A stretch of 64,000 bases of DNA from AC-32 sp038237925 (GTDB lineage: Bacteria; Actinomycetota; Thermoleophilia; Gaiellales; Gaiellaceae). This document shows, piece after piece, positions 40,066 to 48,152 of the stretch. Made by a program: the position numbers and the translations under genes. The notes beneath the pieces are model-generated. The model was not told the origin of the DNA. It saw nothing but the letters and a program-made list of their open reading frames with translations, and searched no databases. The DNA is taken from NCBI GenBank assembly GCA_038237925.1, contig JBBRYF010000012.1:10631-74630 (forward strand). Direction: 5' to 3'. How positions within the stretch are numbered: the first letter of the stretch is position 1; every line of letters begins with the position of its first letter.

Positions 40066-40326
40066 CTAGTAGAGGGGGTTGCCGGTGATCACCGCGGCTG
40101 CCATGCCGACGAGGAAGCAGACCGCGCCGACGGCGATCGCGGCACCCGCGAGACGCGAGTGGCGGCCGCCGATCGACGCCGCGAGCAGCGCCAGCAGGAG
40201 CGCGCACGGGATCAGGCGCCCGGGCCGGTAGGCGACTGCGATCAGGCTCGTGAAGATCGAAAGCGCGGCCAGCAGCCCGGCGATCGCCTCGCCCGTACGC
40301 GCCCGTGTCTGCGGCTGTGCGCTCAT
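40066..40326 (-). CDS. small membrane protein, three predicted helices
   Basis: 86 residues; hydrophobic segments at AGLLAALSIFTSLIAVAY, IPCALLLALLAASIGG and LAGAAIAVGAVCFLVGMAAAVI. DUF4190-like in length and pattern. The ATG overlaps the TGA of the upstream gene by three bases (TGATG-type), so translation is coupled. Function unknown. Confidence 0.65.
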   Translation of the reverse strand: MSAQPQTRARTGEAIAGLLAALSIFTSLIAVAYRPGRLIPCALLLALLAASIGGRHSRLAGAAIAVGAVCFLVGMAAAVITGNPLY

Positions 40327-40577
40327 CGCGACACCGTGGCCCGGCGGACGCGCGCGGGTGTCCGCTCCGGACCCCGCCTCGGCCCTGTGCGGTGCAGCCG
40401 CGGCCTCCACGGCGACCTCGGCTCGAGCGGCTCCACGACCCCGGCGCGGGACGGCTCGGGCGGCTTCGGCTCGGCCTTCACGGCCCAGTAGACGACGAGG
40501 CAGAGGTAGACGATCGGAATCTTCAGGACGAGCATCATGAAGACGAACTCCCAGACCATCGGGAAAGTGTACGCCAT
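40323..40577 (-). CDS. single-pass membrane protein with a basic tail
   Basis: 84 residues. One strong helix (VWEFVFMMLVLKIPIVYLCLVVYWAV) close to the N-terminus, then a cytoplasmic Pro/Arg-rich tail. ATG at 40577. It is operonic with the three-helix protein downstream. Not recognised beyond that. Confidence 0.55.
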   Translation of the reverse strand: MAYTFPMVWEFVFMMLVLKIPIVYLCLVVYWAVKAEPKPPEPSRAGVVEPLEPRSPWRPRLHRTGPRRGPERTPARVRRATVSR

Positions 40578-40636
40578 GTTTGCGGCACCCGGCCTGCACG
40601 AGGGACGGCCCGAAAGCCGCCCCTCGTGAGCGCCGG

Positions 40637-40780
40637 TCAGAGGCGCCCGAGCCCGCTCGAACCGGAACCGCAACCGGGCAGGGCGAGCAGGATCCACAGC
40701 AGCACGAGCGCCGCAAGGAGGATCGCCACTCCGCGCCAGCTACGCACCCGACCAGCTCGCGCCGCTGCCTCCGTCGCCAT
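40637..40780 (-). CDS. 47-residue membrane peptide
   Basis: The ATG at 40780 lies inside the end of the secreted-protein gene in another frame (41-bp overlap). The chain is a basic start (MATEAAARAGRVRSWRG), a helix (VAILLAALVLLWILLAL) and then PGCGSGSSG. The Cys after the helix could be a lipobox, though the motif (A-L-P-G-C) is not ideal. Too short for a confident assignment. Confidence 0.4.
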   Translation of the reverse strand: MATEAAARAGRVRSWRGVAILLAALVLLWILLALPGCGSGSSGLGRL

Positions 40781-41309
40781 GGACCCAGACGTCCACGATC
40801 GGGTACTTGTGCGGGCAGTACCACACGACGCACGCGTGGAACTCGCCCTGTGTCCAGGCGTCGGTCGAGTACGTGCCGACGCCGCGGCCGTTGCAGCGCT
40901 CGAGCAGACAGTTCGATCCCACGTGCCGGTCGAAGATCCACCCGAAGGCGGTGTTCGAGGCCCACCGGTCGCGCCAGAAATACGTGATCGCACCCGCGGA
41001 CCAGCACCAGCGAACCTGCTCGTTGTAGCGGAACACGACCATGTGCGCGAGGTTGCGGCGCGTCGCCCGCACCCAGCGCGTGCGGCAGTTTCCGGACGCG
41101 AACCCGTACGCGGCGGCCGACTCCGTAATCACGTCCGAGTCGCCCTCGCTCGTCCCGCAGTCCACGTACGGGTCGCTGCACGTGTCCGCCGGGTAATCCG
41201 GCGGCGCGATTGCCGCCGCGCGGCCCGGCAGGAGCGCGAGCACGCCCGCACACAGCGCGGCGACCAGGACAAGGCCGGCCGCCCCACGTAGCTTCCTTCC
41301 TGTCTCCAT
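40740..41309 (-). CDS. secreted cysteine- and tryptophan-rich protein
   Basis: 189 residues. Signal peptide (LRGAAGLVLVAALCAGVLALLPGRAAA), then a mature domain with eight cysteines (for example TCSDPYVDCGTSE, GNCRTRW, CLLERCNGRG, HACVVWYCPHKYP) and many aromatics. Disulfide-rich extracellular protein, perhaps a lectin or enzyme-inhibitor fold. Not recognised. ATG at 41309 with AAGGAAG upstream. Confidence 0.6.
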   Translation of the reverse strand: METGRKLRGAAGLVLVAALCAGVLALLPGRAAAIAPPDYPADTCSDPYVDCGTSEGDSDVITESAAAYGFASGNCRTRWVRATRRNLAHMVVFRYNEQVRWCWSAGAITYFWRDRWASNTAFGWIFDRHVGSNCLLERCNGRGVGTYSTDAWTQGEFHACVVWYCPHKYPIVDVWVHGDGGSGASWSGA

Positions 41310-41378
41310 CGTCCACCTCCCGTCGACTCATGCCGACGGTAGGCGTGGCCGGCGCGCGGGTGTGGAACGCCTTCGTGT

Positions 41379-41396
41379 CGAAATCGCAACATTTCG
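41379..41396. promoter_or_regulatory. CGAAAT-N6-ATTTCG inverted repeat in a divergent promoter
   Basis: A 6-bp inverted repeat between the secreted-protein gene (start 41309, minus) and the glycosylase gene (start 41457, plus). It is AT-richer than its surroundings. Candidate operator only. Confidence 0.25.
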
Positions 41397-41456
41397 CGCA
41401 GGTCCTACGACACCCGCGCGCGCCTGCCTAGTGGCCGTTTTGGCCATGCGGCGGGA

Positions 41457-42386
41457 ATGCACGGGAACGCAGCGCGTTCGACCAGGGCGATGGCGAAGGT
41501 CTGGTGTGCAGAGGTCGAGCTCCGTGGCGCGGGTGGCGAGCCAGTCGACCTCCGGCGAACGCTCGCTTCGCACGGGGTCGCCGACCTGCCGCCGAACGAG
41601 ATCGACGCCGCGGCACAGACGCTGACGACGACGCTCGTGCTCGCGCCGGGGAAGGCGCGCACGGTCAGCGTCGGCCCGGGTCGCGCCGGCTTTGCCCGCG
41701 TGGAGGCCGCCGGTGTCGCCGCTGCGGAAGGACGAGAGATCAGCGAAGCGGTCGGTCGCATGCTGCGCCTCGACGCCGACCTCTCGGGCTTCTACTCGGT
41801 GGCGAGCGCAGACCCCGACCTCGCGTGGGCCGGCGGGGGCGCCGGCCGGATGATGCGGAGCCCGACGGTCTTCGAGGACGTCGTCAAGACGATCTGCACG
41901 ACCAACTGCGCCTGGTCGGCGACGGTACGCATGACCGCCGCGCTCGTTGAGCACCTCGGCGCCGAGGCCCCGGGCGGGCGCCACGCGTTCCCGTCGCCGC
42001 AGGCCATGGCGGAGGCCGGCGATGAGTTCTACCGCGACGCCGTTCGTGCCGGCTACCGCGGGGCGTACCTGCGCTCGCTCGCAGGCAGCGTCGCGGACGG
42101 ACGGCTCGACCTCGAGCGGCTGACCGACCCCGAGCTGTCGGACGACGAGGTCGCGGAACAGCTGATCGCGCTCCCCGGCTGCGGCCCTTACGCGACGGCG
42201 CACATCATGATGCTGCTCGGCCGCTACTCACGGCTGATCCTCGACTCGTGGACGCGTCCGACGTACGCGCGCCTCAACGGCCGCAAGGCCGCCGACAGGA
42301 CGATCGAACGGCGCTTCCGCCGCTACCGCGACTACGCGGGCTTGGCCTTCTGGCTGTACCTCACGCGCGACTGGGTCGACGGCTGA
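41457..42386 (+). CDS. HhH-GPD DNA glycosylase (AlkA/8-oxoguanine-glycosylase-like)
   Basis: 309 residues from the ATG at 41457; a second ATG at 41490 (AKVWCAEVELRG) also fits. The hallmark helix-hairpin-helix GPD region is QLIALPGCGPYATAHIMMLLGRYSRLILDSW, whose last aspartate (ILDSW) is the catalytic residue of the family. The enzyme removes damaged bases such as 3-methyladenine or 8-oxoguanine by cutting the glycosidic bond. The Lys of bifunctional OGG1-type enzymes is not seen, so it is probably monofunctional. It is convergent with the oxidase-like gene, overlapping it by 55 bp. Confidence 0.8.
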   Translation: MHGNAARSTRAMAKVWCAEVELRGAGGEPVDLRRTLASHGVADLPPNEIDAAAQTLTTTLVLAPGKARTVSVGPGRAGFARVEAAGVAAAEGREISEAVGRMLRLDADLSGFYSVASADPDLAWAGGGAGRMMRSPTVFEDVVKTICTTNCAWSATVRMTAALVEHLGAEAPGGRHAFPSPQAMAEAGDEFYRDAVRAGYRGAYLRSLAGSVADGRLDLERLTDPELSDDEVAEQLIALPGCGPYATAHIMMLLGRYSRLILDSWTRPTYARLNGRKAADRTIERRFRRYRDYAGLAFWLYLTRDWVDG

Positions 42387-45300
42387 CGCGACCTCGCGGC
42401 CTGCTTCCCCACGAACGCGAAGCCGGCGAACATCAGCGCGATTCCAACGAGCTCGCCGACGTAGACGAGCGAGTACGAGCCCGCGCGCGAGAGGCCGGTC
42501 GCGAGCGCGACGACGATCGCGCCGCTCCCGATCCAGAGGTTCGGCCGCACGCGCTGCCGCCGCACGATCGAATAGAGCGAGCCGCCGATCAGGAAGAGGC
42601 TCCCGAACGAGTTGAGCCCGACCGCCCAGAGGAACGCGTTCCCGACGAGTGCGCCGTTCGCCGGGGGCCGGCCGTGACCGGTCGCGGCGAGCGCCGTCCC
42701 GTCGACGCCGGCGAGCGCCACCGTCACGACGGCCGCGAATGTCGCGACGACGAGACCGCCCACGAGGACGTCTCGCGCTCGCTTCGGCAGGAGCAGCCAC
42801 GCCGAGCCGGCTCCGAGGTAGGCAACGGTGAGCACGCCGCCTGCGAGGTAGTAGGTCCGGACGAGCGCGGGGCTCCAGCCGAGTCTCTGCGCGAGCGCCT
42901 CGCAGGCCGCAGCGACGGCGAAGAGCGTGAGGCCGAGGCCCCAGAGCACCTTCTCCCCCGAGCGCCGGCGCAGCAGCGACCGGAGCAGGAGCGCGGCGAA
43001 CGCGAGCGCGACGAGCGCGGCGCAGAGGGGTAGGAGCGAATCCAGCACGGCGGGCGCCGCGGCGTGCGGCCGCGAGCTGATCGCGGTGACGGCTGCCGAG
43101 GCCGGGACGATGCGCAGGTAGGTGTAGTCGCGGCCGCCGAACATCCCTTCGTGCGTGGCCAGGAATGCGTAGCTGCCGGTCCGCAGCGGGCGCCGCGGTG
43201 CGAGCACGAGCTGGCGCGGGGACGCCTTCGTGACCCGGAGCGCCACCGAGCCCCCCCGGTCGAGGTCGAAGAGCTGGTACGCCTTCGGGGCGTCGACCGC
43301 GGCGGCCCGAACGAGCAGCGAGCGCACGTCGGTCGTGTGCAGGCGAAGGGCGTCAGCGGGGGTCGTCGACTGCGGCGCGTCCCAGGCGAACAGCTTCACG
43401 GGGCCGCGCTTCGTCGTCACGAACTGCCCGGTCACCTCCTGCGTCAGGCGGGGCTCGTAGGAGTAGCGAACGGTGCTGCCGCCGACGCCCGCGAGCGCGG
43501 GGACGAACGGGATCGCGACGAGCAGGAGTGCGATCCCGCCGAGGGCGGCGGTGACCCTCGCGCGGTAGCTGCCGGTCCGTTGCGTACGACCGCGGGGCGG
43601 CCGGTGCTCGAGCTTCGCACGCCGACGCGCATGCGCGCGGTAGAGGAACGCGGACGAGATGAGCGCCATCGTCGGCAGCCACGCGAGCTCGACGCGCCAG
43701 CCGATGCCGCGCAGCGGCCCCTGCCCATACGGGCTGAACGCGACCGGGATCACCGCCCACGTGAGCGCCGGCCCGGCCATCAGCAGGATCGACGCCGCGA
43801 GCGGGAAGCCGGCGAAGAGCCAGCCGATCCCGGGGAACCCCATCAGCCCGAGCGGGAGCTCGTAGGCAGCGAGCGCCGCAGGGCTCCGCCGGCGCACGCG
43901 CTTCGGGATCGTGCCCGAGTAGATGCGCGGAGCCGCGGCGAGCGACGCGCGGCCCTCGATGCGCTGGCGCTTCGTCATCCTCCAGGCCGCCGCCGAGAAG
44001 GCCGCGAAGCCGACCAGCACGACCGCGGCCGCCGGCACGAGCACGAGCGACTGCCACGGCTCAAGCGCCGAGACGGCGGACGCGAACGAGCGCCCTCGCG
44101 CCACGCGGTGAGCCTCGACGGCGGAGAACGCGACGCCGGCCGCGTAGTAGACGGCAATCCCGAGCGGCACGAGCCGCACGACGAGGCGCGCCCTGCGGGC
44201 ATGCCACTCGGCCCCGAGAGCATGCAGCGCCGCGAGCGAGAGTCCGGTCAGCAGCAGCATCAGCCCGCCGAGCATGTTCAGCTGGGCGTGCAAGTTGACG
44301 ATCACGTCGCCCGCCTCGCCGCCGCGGTCGAGTGCCTCGTTCACGAGCGGCACCGCCTGAACCGGACCCTGCAGCGTCCCCACCGCCAGCGCCGCGCAGC
44401 CGGCGAGCACGAACGGCCGGAGCAGGCCGCTGCTCCCGCGCACCGCGCGCACGATCACGACGAGCAGGAACCAGAACGCGGAGAACATCGCGATCCCGGA
44501 GCCCATGATCAAATACGGGTGCAGCGCCGTCGCGTCTTCCGCCTGGGTCGGCGTGAGCCCGTGATGGACGACGAGCGCGCCCTCGTGGAAGCCGAGGTAG
44601 AGCGCCGAGAAGTAGAAGGCGAGCGAGCCGCCGAGCAGCGAGAAGAACACTCTGTTCACGAGCCATGCGGACGGCTCGGTGCCGCCGGCGGAGCGGACGA
44701 GCGCGAAGAACGCGCCGGCGACGAGCATCGTCAGCCCGGTGACGAGGTTGATGTGCGCGTGGCTGATCGGGTCGATCCACTCGCCGGCGTGACCGGCCTT
44801 GTAGAGCCAGTTGGCGTTGGCCGGCGTGACCTGGATCACGCCCTGGACGGTCCCGACGGTCAGCGCCAGCGCACCGGTGGCGAAGAACTTCCAGAGGTGC
44901 CACTGCGGCTTGGGCACGCGCACGAGGCGCGACTGGAAGATCGTCACGACGACGTTGGTCGCGAAGCACCAGTAGCCAAGACCCATCACCCCGGCGCCCA
45001 TTCCGGTCGGCGCCTTGTACCAGTTGCCCATGTGGGCCTTGGCAGCCGGGTAGGTCCAGCCGTGCTCGATCAGCGGGCCCATCGCGATCCCGTTGCCGAT
45101 CAGCGAAACGTAGAAGACGGCCAGCCCGACCACGGTGAGCCAGAACGCGCTCTGGGCGAGCCCTTCGCTCGCGAGCGGCCGGCGCACGACCCGCGGCAGT
45201 GCGAGCCAGCAGAGCCCCGTCGCCAGCAACGTCCCGCCGCCGACGATCATCACGTGCGTGTTCGAGAGGTCCCGGACTAGATGGCCCGCGTAGCCGGTGC

Positions 45301-45553
45301 GAGCCAGGTACTCGGAGATCCACGGCAGGTTCTTGAGCGCCATGTGGAGGCTGCCGAGGATGAGGAAGAAGCCGCCGGCGAGGAAGTACTTCGCGACCTT
45401 GCGGTCGTGCGCGTGCAGTTCCTCGTCCGTGTACGGCTCCTCGCGCACCGGCGGCGTCCGCCCGGGCACGAAGCGGAGCATCGCGGCGAGCAGGACCGCG
45501 AAGAACGAGAGGTACGTCAGGAACTGGAGCGAGGTGACGTGCTTGACGTACAC
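42332..45553 (-). CDS. 1073-residue haem-copper-oxidase-like membrane protein
   Basis: Last gene of the cbb3-type oxidase operon. It has about 20 or more hydrophobic segments. The N-terminal half resembles CcoN/NorB: a histidine helix (LSNTHVMIVGGGTLLATGLC, H100), a His pair near 330 (VVHHG), and two copies of a helix IX-X-like block. Copy one is ALTVGTVQGVIQV at 230 plus SHAHINLVTGL at 264. Copy two is ALAVGTLQGPVQA at 388 plus NLHAQLNMLGGL at 420. Both resemble IQGAFEAIQ...AHAHLALLG of CcoN. The C-terminal 580 residues hold a soluble beta-rich segment and about seven helices. Classical copper ligands are not all clear, so catalytic activity is uncertain. GTG start at 45553, 12 bp after the small membrane-protein gene. 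Confidence 0.65.
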   Translation of the reverse strand: MYVKHVTSLQFLTYLSFFAVLLAAMLRFVPGRTPPVREEPYTDEELHAHDRKVAKYFLAGGFFLILGSLHMALKNLPWISEYLARTGYAGHLVRDLSNTHVMIVGGGTLLATGLCWLALPRVVRRPLASEGLAQSAFWLTVVGLAVFYVSLIGNGIAMGPLIEHGWTYPAAKAHMGNWYKAPTGMGAGVMGLGYWCFATNVVVTIFQSRLVRVPKPQWHLWKFFATGALALTVGTVQGVIQVTPANANWLYKAGHAGEWIDPISHAHINLVTGLTMLVAGAFFALVRSAGGTEPSAWLVNRVFFSLLGGSLAFYFSALYLGFHEGALVVHHGLTPTQAEDATALHPYLIMGSGIAMFSAFWFLLVVIVRAVRGSSGLLRPFVLAGCAALAVGTLQGPVQAVPLVNEALDRGGEAGDVIVNLHAQLNMLGGLMLLLTGLSLAALHALGAEWHARRARLVVRLVPLGIAVYYAAGVAFSAVEAHRVARGRSFASAVSALEPWQSLVLVPAAAVVLVGFAAFSAAAWRMTKRQRIEGRASLAAAPRIYSGTIPKRVRRRSPAALAAYELPLGLMGFPGIGWLFAGFPLAASILLMAGPALTWAVIPVAFSPYGQGPLRGIGWRVELAWLPTMALISSAFLYRAHARRRAKLEHRPPRGRTQRTGSYRARVTAALGGIALLLVAIPFVPALAGVGGSTVRYSYEPRLTQEVTGQFVTTKRGPVKLFAWDAPQSTTPADALRLHTTDVRSLLVRAAAVDAPKAYQLFDLDRGGSVALRVTKASPRQLVLAPRRPLRTGSYAFLATHEGMFGGRDYTYLRIVPASAAVTAISSRPHAAAPAVLDSLLPLCAALVALAFAALLLRSLLRRRSGEKVLWGLGLTLFAVAAACEALAQRLGWSPALVRTYYLAGGVLTVAYLGAGSAWLLLPKRARDVLVGGLVVATFAAVVTVALAGVDGTALAATGHGRPPANGALVGNAFLWAVGLNSFGSLFLIGGSLYSIVRRQRVRPNLWIGSGAIVVALATGLSRAGSYSLVYVGELVGIALMFAGFAFVGKQAARSRQPSTQSRVRYSQKAKPA

Positions 45554-45565
45554 GTCGCCACCGGG

Positions 45566-45742
45566 CTAGCGGAGCCCGGGCTCCAAGAAGTAGACCGTCA
45601 GCGTCCAGCCGAGGTAGAAGAGGACGAACACGGCGAGGATGATCCAGGCGCGGATCGACGAGCCGCGCGAATGGCGCACGTCGGCGCCGACGTCGCGGTA
45701 GCCGGCCAATGGACGGGCGGGGCGGTGGCCTTCGTCTGCCAT
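45566..45742 (-). CDS. 58-residue single-helix oxidase-operon protein
   Basis: Hydrophilic N-terminus, then one transmembrane helix (AWIILAVFVLFYLGWTLTVYF) ending EPGLR. Size and topology resemble small accessory subunits of terminal oxidases. The ATG at 45742 overlaps the stop of the next gene upstream (ATGA-like), so it is part of the operon. Confidence 0.65.
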   Translation of the reverse strand: MADEGHRPARPLAGYRDVGADVRHSRGSSIRAWIILAVFVLFYLGWTLTVYFLEPGLR

Positions 45743-46071
45743 CAGAACACCTTCTCCATCACGCGCGGCGCGTCGGCCTGGAGGCCGACCACGTCGTGCA
45801 GCATCCGCTCGAACGTGTAGCCGCGCTCGAGGTACACCTCGAGCTGCTCGGGGGTGTCCCAAGTCGTGTAGAGGTGCACGCGGTAGTCGGCGCCTTCCGG
45901 CTCGACGAACGCCTCGAGCTTCTGGCACCCGGGGTACTCCTGCACATGGCCCTTGAGCGCCTGCATCGAGCCGAAGACCAGCGGCCAGTCGGCAGCCGGG
46001 ACGACGACGACACTGGCGGACGACCAGGCGACGTAGGGGAGCGCGGAAGGGGCGGCGATCGCGCCCTCCAT
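45742..46071 (-). CDS. soluble dimeric alpha/beta-barrel-like protein in the oxidase operon
   Basis: 109 residues with no signal or membrane helix after a short hydrophobic N-terminus. The pattern (MQALKGHVQEYPGCQKLEAFVEPEG, then VHLYTTWDTPEQLEVYLERGYTFERML) is that of antibiotic-biosynthesis-monooxygenase/haem-degrading dimeric barrels. Its place between oxidase subunits, with overlapping stops and starts on both sides, suggests a role in oxidase assembly or haem handling, but this is inference. Confidence 0.6.
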   Translation of the reverse strand: MEGAIAAPSALPYVAWSSASVVVVPAADWPLVFGSMQALKGHVQEYPGCQKLEAFVEPEGADYRVHLYTTWDTPEQLEVYLERGYTFERMLHDVVGLQADAPRVMEKVF

Positions 46072-46418
46072 CAGAACTTCTGCCCCCAGACGAGATGGCC
46101 GACGATCAGCACGACGGCGAAGGCGGTCACGATCGCGGTCAGGAGCAGGAAGAAGAGCGACGAGGGGCCGGCGAGCTCGGTCGTGTAGCCGCCGAAGCTG
46201 TCGACCGGGTAGATGCCGGTCTTCTGCCGGGTCGTCCGGTACTGCCAGACCCACAGGAGGATCACCAGCGAGAGCACGATCACGAAGCCCCAGAGCCAGG
46301 CGAGGTCGATCCAGCGCACGTGCCAGGTCGCCGAGCGCTGCATCGTCTCCTGGTGCGCCTGGAGGTAGTGGTAGTAGAGCCGCGCGTGCTGCGGCGAGTC
46401 ACCGCTAGGCATCCCCAT
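46071..46418 (-). CDS. two-helix subunit-II-like protein of the oxidase operon
   Basis: 115 residues. Charged N-terminus (SPQHARLYYHYLQAHQETM), then two helices (LAWLWGFVIVLSLVILLWVW and LFFLLLTAIVTAFAVVLIVGHLVW) separated by about 40 residues. No CuA motif. It may be a CcoQ- or CcoH-like accessory subunit. It overlaps the upstream gene by 14 bp and the downstream gene by one base. Confidence 0.6.
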   Translation of the reverse strand: MGMPSGDSPQHARLYYHYLQAHQETMQRSATWHVRWIDLAWLWGFVIVLSLVILLWVWQYRTTRQKTGIYPVDSFGGYTTELAGPSSLFFLLLTAIVTAFAVVLIVGHLVWGQKF

Positions 46419-46707
46419 CGATCCACTCCTCCTCGTCGAGCGCCCACTCGGGCGTGTAGTAGTCCTCTTCCTCCACGAGCAGCGGCAGCGCGCCGAGCTT
46501 GTCGAGCTCGTGGAAGTGGCCCGCCTTCCAGGCCGCGACGAACGCGAGCACCGCGAGGCCCGAGAAGATGAAGAAGGTGTTCATCATCCAGTCGGCCATC
46601 ACCCAGCGCGACTGGCTCGTCTCCGGCTGGTCGTGCGCGAGAGCGAGTGCAGGCCAGGCCAGGCCGACGACCGCGAGCGCTGCGACGACTGAGGCGAGGC
46701 GTCTCAT
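46405..46707 (-). CDS. 100-residue membrane protein with signal-like N-terminus
   Basis: An N-terminal hydrophobic segment (LASVVAALAVVGLAWPALALA) ends in an alanine-rich cleavage-like site; a second helix (TFFIFSGLAVLAFVAAWKAG) follows, then a strongly acidic tail (EEEDYYTPEWALDEEEWIDGD). A periplasmic or exposed acidic tail could dock cytochrome c. It overlaps the cytochrome gene by four bases (ATGA). Confidence 0.6.
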   Translation of the reverse strand: MRRLASVVAALAVVGLAWPALALAHDQPETSQSRWVMADWMMNTFFIFSGLAVLAFVAAWKAGHFHELDKLGALPLLVEEEDYYTPEWALDEEEWIDGDA

Positions 46708-48152
46708 TGCTGGCCCGGCACCTCCGGCAGCGCGGCCTTCTGCGCCGGATCGGGAAGCTTCTCGCCGCGGGCCCGGGCCTCGCTCCACGCCCGGTTGAGC
46801 ATGTCCTCATAGAGCGACTTGATCCCAGCGGCCGCAGCCTTGAGCGAGAGCGGCGTATGGGCCTGGTTGTTCAGCGTCAGCCGGTCGCTGGGCGCAAGGC
46901 CCGGGAAGACCCGCATCGCCTCCTGCATGAACGGATCGGTGATCTGCTTCTTCTGGAAGCTCACGTTCCCGGGCAGCGTCTGGTGTGACTTCACCCAGGC
47001 GAGCAGCTCCTTCGACGGCTGCCAGACGATGTAGTCGTTCGGCTCGGGCACGCGGTTCGGCGCAAGCGTGCCCTTCGGGATCGTCTTCAGGAAGAGGACG
47101 ACGCGCCAGATGTCGTCGACGGAGAGCCGCTCGCCGAAGTTCTCCATCGCTGTGCCGGGCCAGCCGCGCAGGATCCGGTAGTAGAAGTCGCCCGGACCGG
47201 TGTCACCCCCGCAGCACGCGTCGTCGGCGCTCGTGAAGTCGGCCGGCGGCGGCGAGAGGAACGTCGCGCCCGGGCCCTTGCCGTCGCCCTTCATGCCGTG
47301 GCAGCCGACGCAGCGCTCGAGGAAGACCTCCTTGCCGCGGAGGAGATTCTGCTCGGTGACGGGCAGCGGGTCGCCCGAGAGCCAGTACCCACGGTCGATC
47401 TGCGAGAGGTTCGGAGCCTCCGCGAGCTGGGCGCCCTTCGGTGTCAGCTTGCTGTCGGGCAGGGATCCGACGATCGGCTTGTGCGCACCCTGGAAACCCG
47501 TGTACGGCGACGGGAAACCCTGGTTCGCGAGCACCACGTGCTTCGAGTAGAGCTGGCCGGCATACCGCAGCAGCCCCGACTTGCCGCTGCGCTGCTCGAC
47601 GAACGCCACGAGGTGCGTCACCTGGCGGTCATCGAAGAGGGACTTCATGTCCGGCATCAGCGACTTCGGGTCCATGTACCGCGGGTCGTAGAAGTGCGCG
47701 TACTGCCAATCGGCCGGGTGCCAGCCCGACTCCTGCGAGAGATCGGGGCCTGTGCGCTCCGTGCCCAGCAGGTTCGGCGACTGGTCCGAGCCCCAGAAGT
47801 CGCCGGGCTGCGAGACCTTCGGGTAGAGGAAGTACAGGCCTTCGCGGACGTCCTGCGGGCGCGAGTAGCCGGAGTGGCACACGTAGCAGCCGTTCGCCGC
47901 GAACAGATTGCGGCCCGCGACCGCCTGGTTCGAGAGCGGAGCCCAGTCGGCCGAGGGTGGCGGGTCGAACGTGTGGATCGGCAGCCAGACGACGATGAAG
48001 ACGACCGTGAAAAAGGCGAGCAGGCCGCCGATGCCCGCCATCAGCGGCGTGATCAGCATGCGCTCGTGCGGATGGCGAACCCAGCCGCGCGGCACTCCGG
48101 GGGTCGCGCCGCCCAGCTCGCTCGGATGATCGTCGCGCTCGCGGTCGCTCAT
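46704..48152 (-). CDS. di-haem c-type cytochrome subunit of cbb3-type oxidase (CcoO/CcoP-like)
   Basis: 482 residues. One N-terminal helix (LITPLMAGIGGLLAFFTVVFIVVWLPI), then two haem c sites, CYVCH at 89-93 and CVGCH at 281-285. Candidate axial methionines follow each (SLMPDM near 165-169; GTAMENFG near 336). The first domain resembles CcoO (GCYVCHSGYSRPQDVREG), the second CcoP or a cytochrome c6-like domain, so one chain seems to combine two roles. It accepts electrons from a soluble cytochrome or bc complex and passes them to CcoN. Its ATG shares three bases with the stop of ccoN. Confidence 0.82.
   Translation of the reverse strand: MSDRERDDHPSELGGATPGVPRGWVRHPHERMLITPLMAGIGGLLAFFTVVFIVVWLPIHTFDPPPSADWAPLSNQAVAGRNLFAANGCYVCHSGYSRPQDVREGLYFLYPKVSQPGDFWGSDQSPNLLGTERTGPDLSQESGWHPADWQYAHFYDPRYMDPKSLMPDMKSLFDDRQVTHLVAFVEQRSGKSGLLRYAGQLYSKHVVLANQGFPSPYTGFQGAHKPIVGSLPDSKLTPKGAQLAEAPNLSQIDRGYWLSGDPLPVTEQNLLRGKEVFLERCVGCHGMKGDGKGPGATFLSPPPADFTSADDACCGGDTGPGDFYYRILRGWPGTAMENFGERLSVDDIWRVVLFLKTIPKGTLAPNRVPEPNDYIVWQPSKELLAWVKSHQTLPGNVSFQKKQITDPFMQEAMRVFPGLAPSDRLTLNNQAHTPLSLKAAAAGIKSLYEDMLNRAWSEARARGEKLPDPAQKAALPEVPGQQ

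Noticed and set aside
43064..45280. 738-residue frame opposite the oxidase-like gene
   Set aside because: Extreme Arg/Glu/His composition, no domain; it mirrors the codon bias of the real gene on the other strand.
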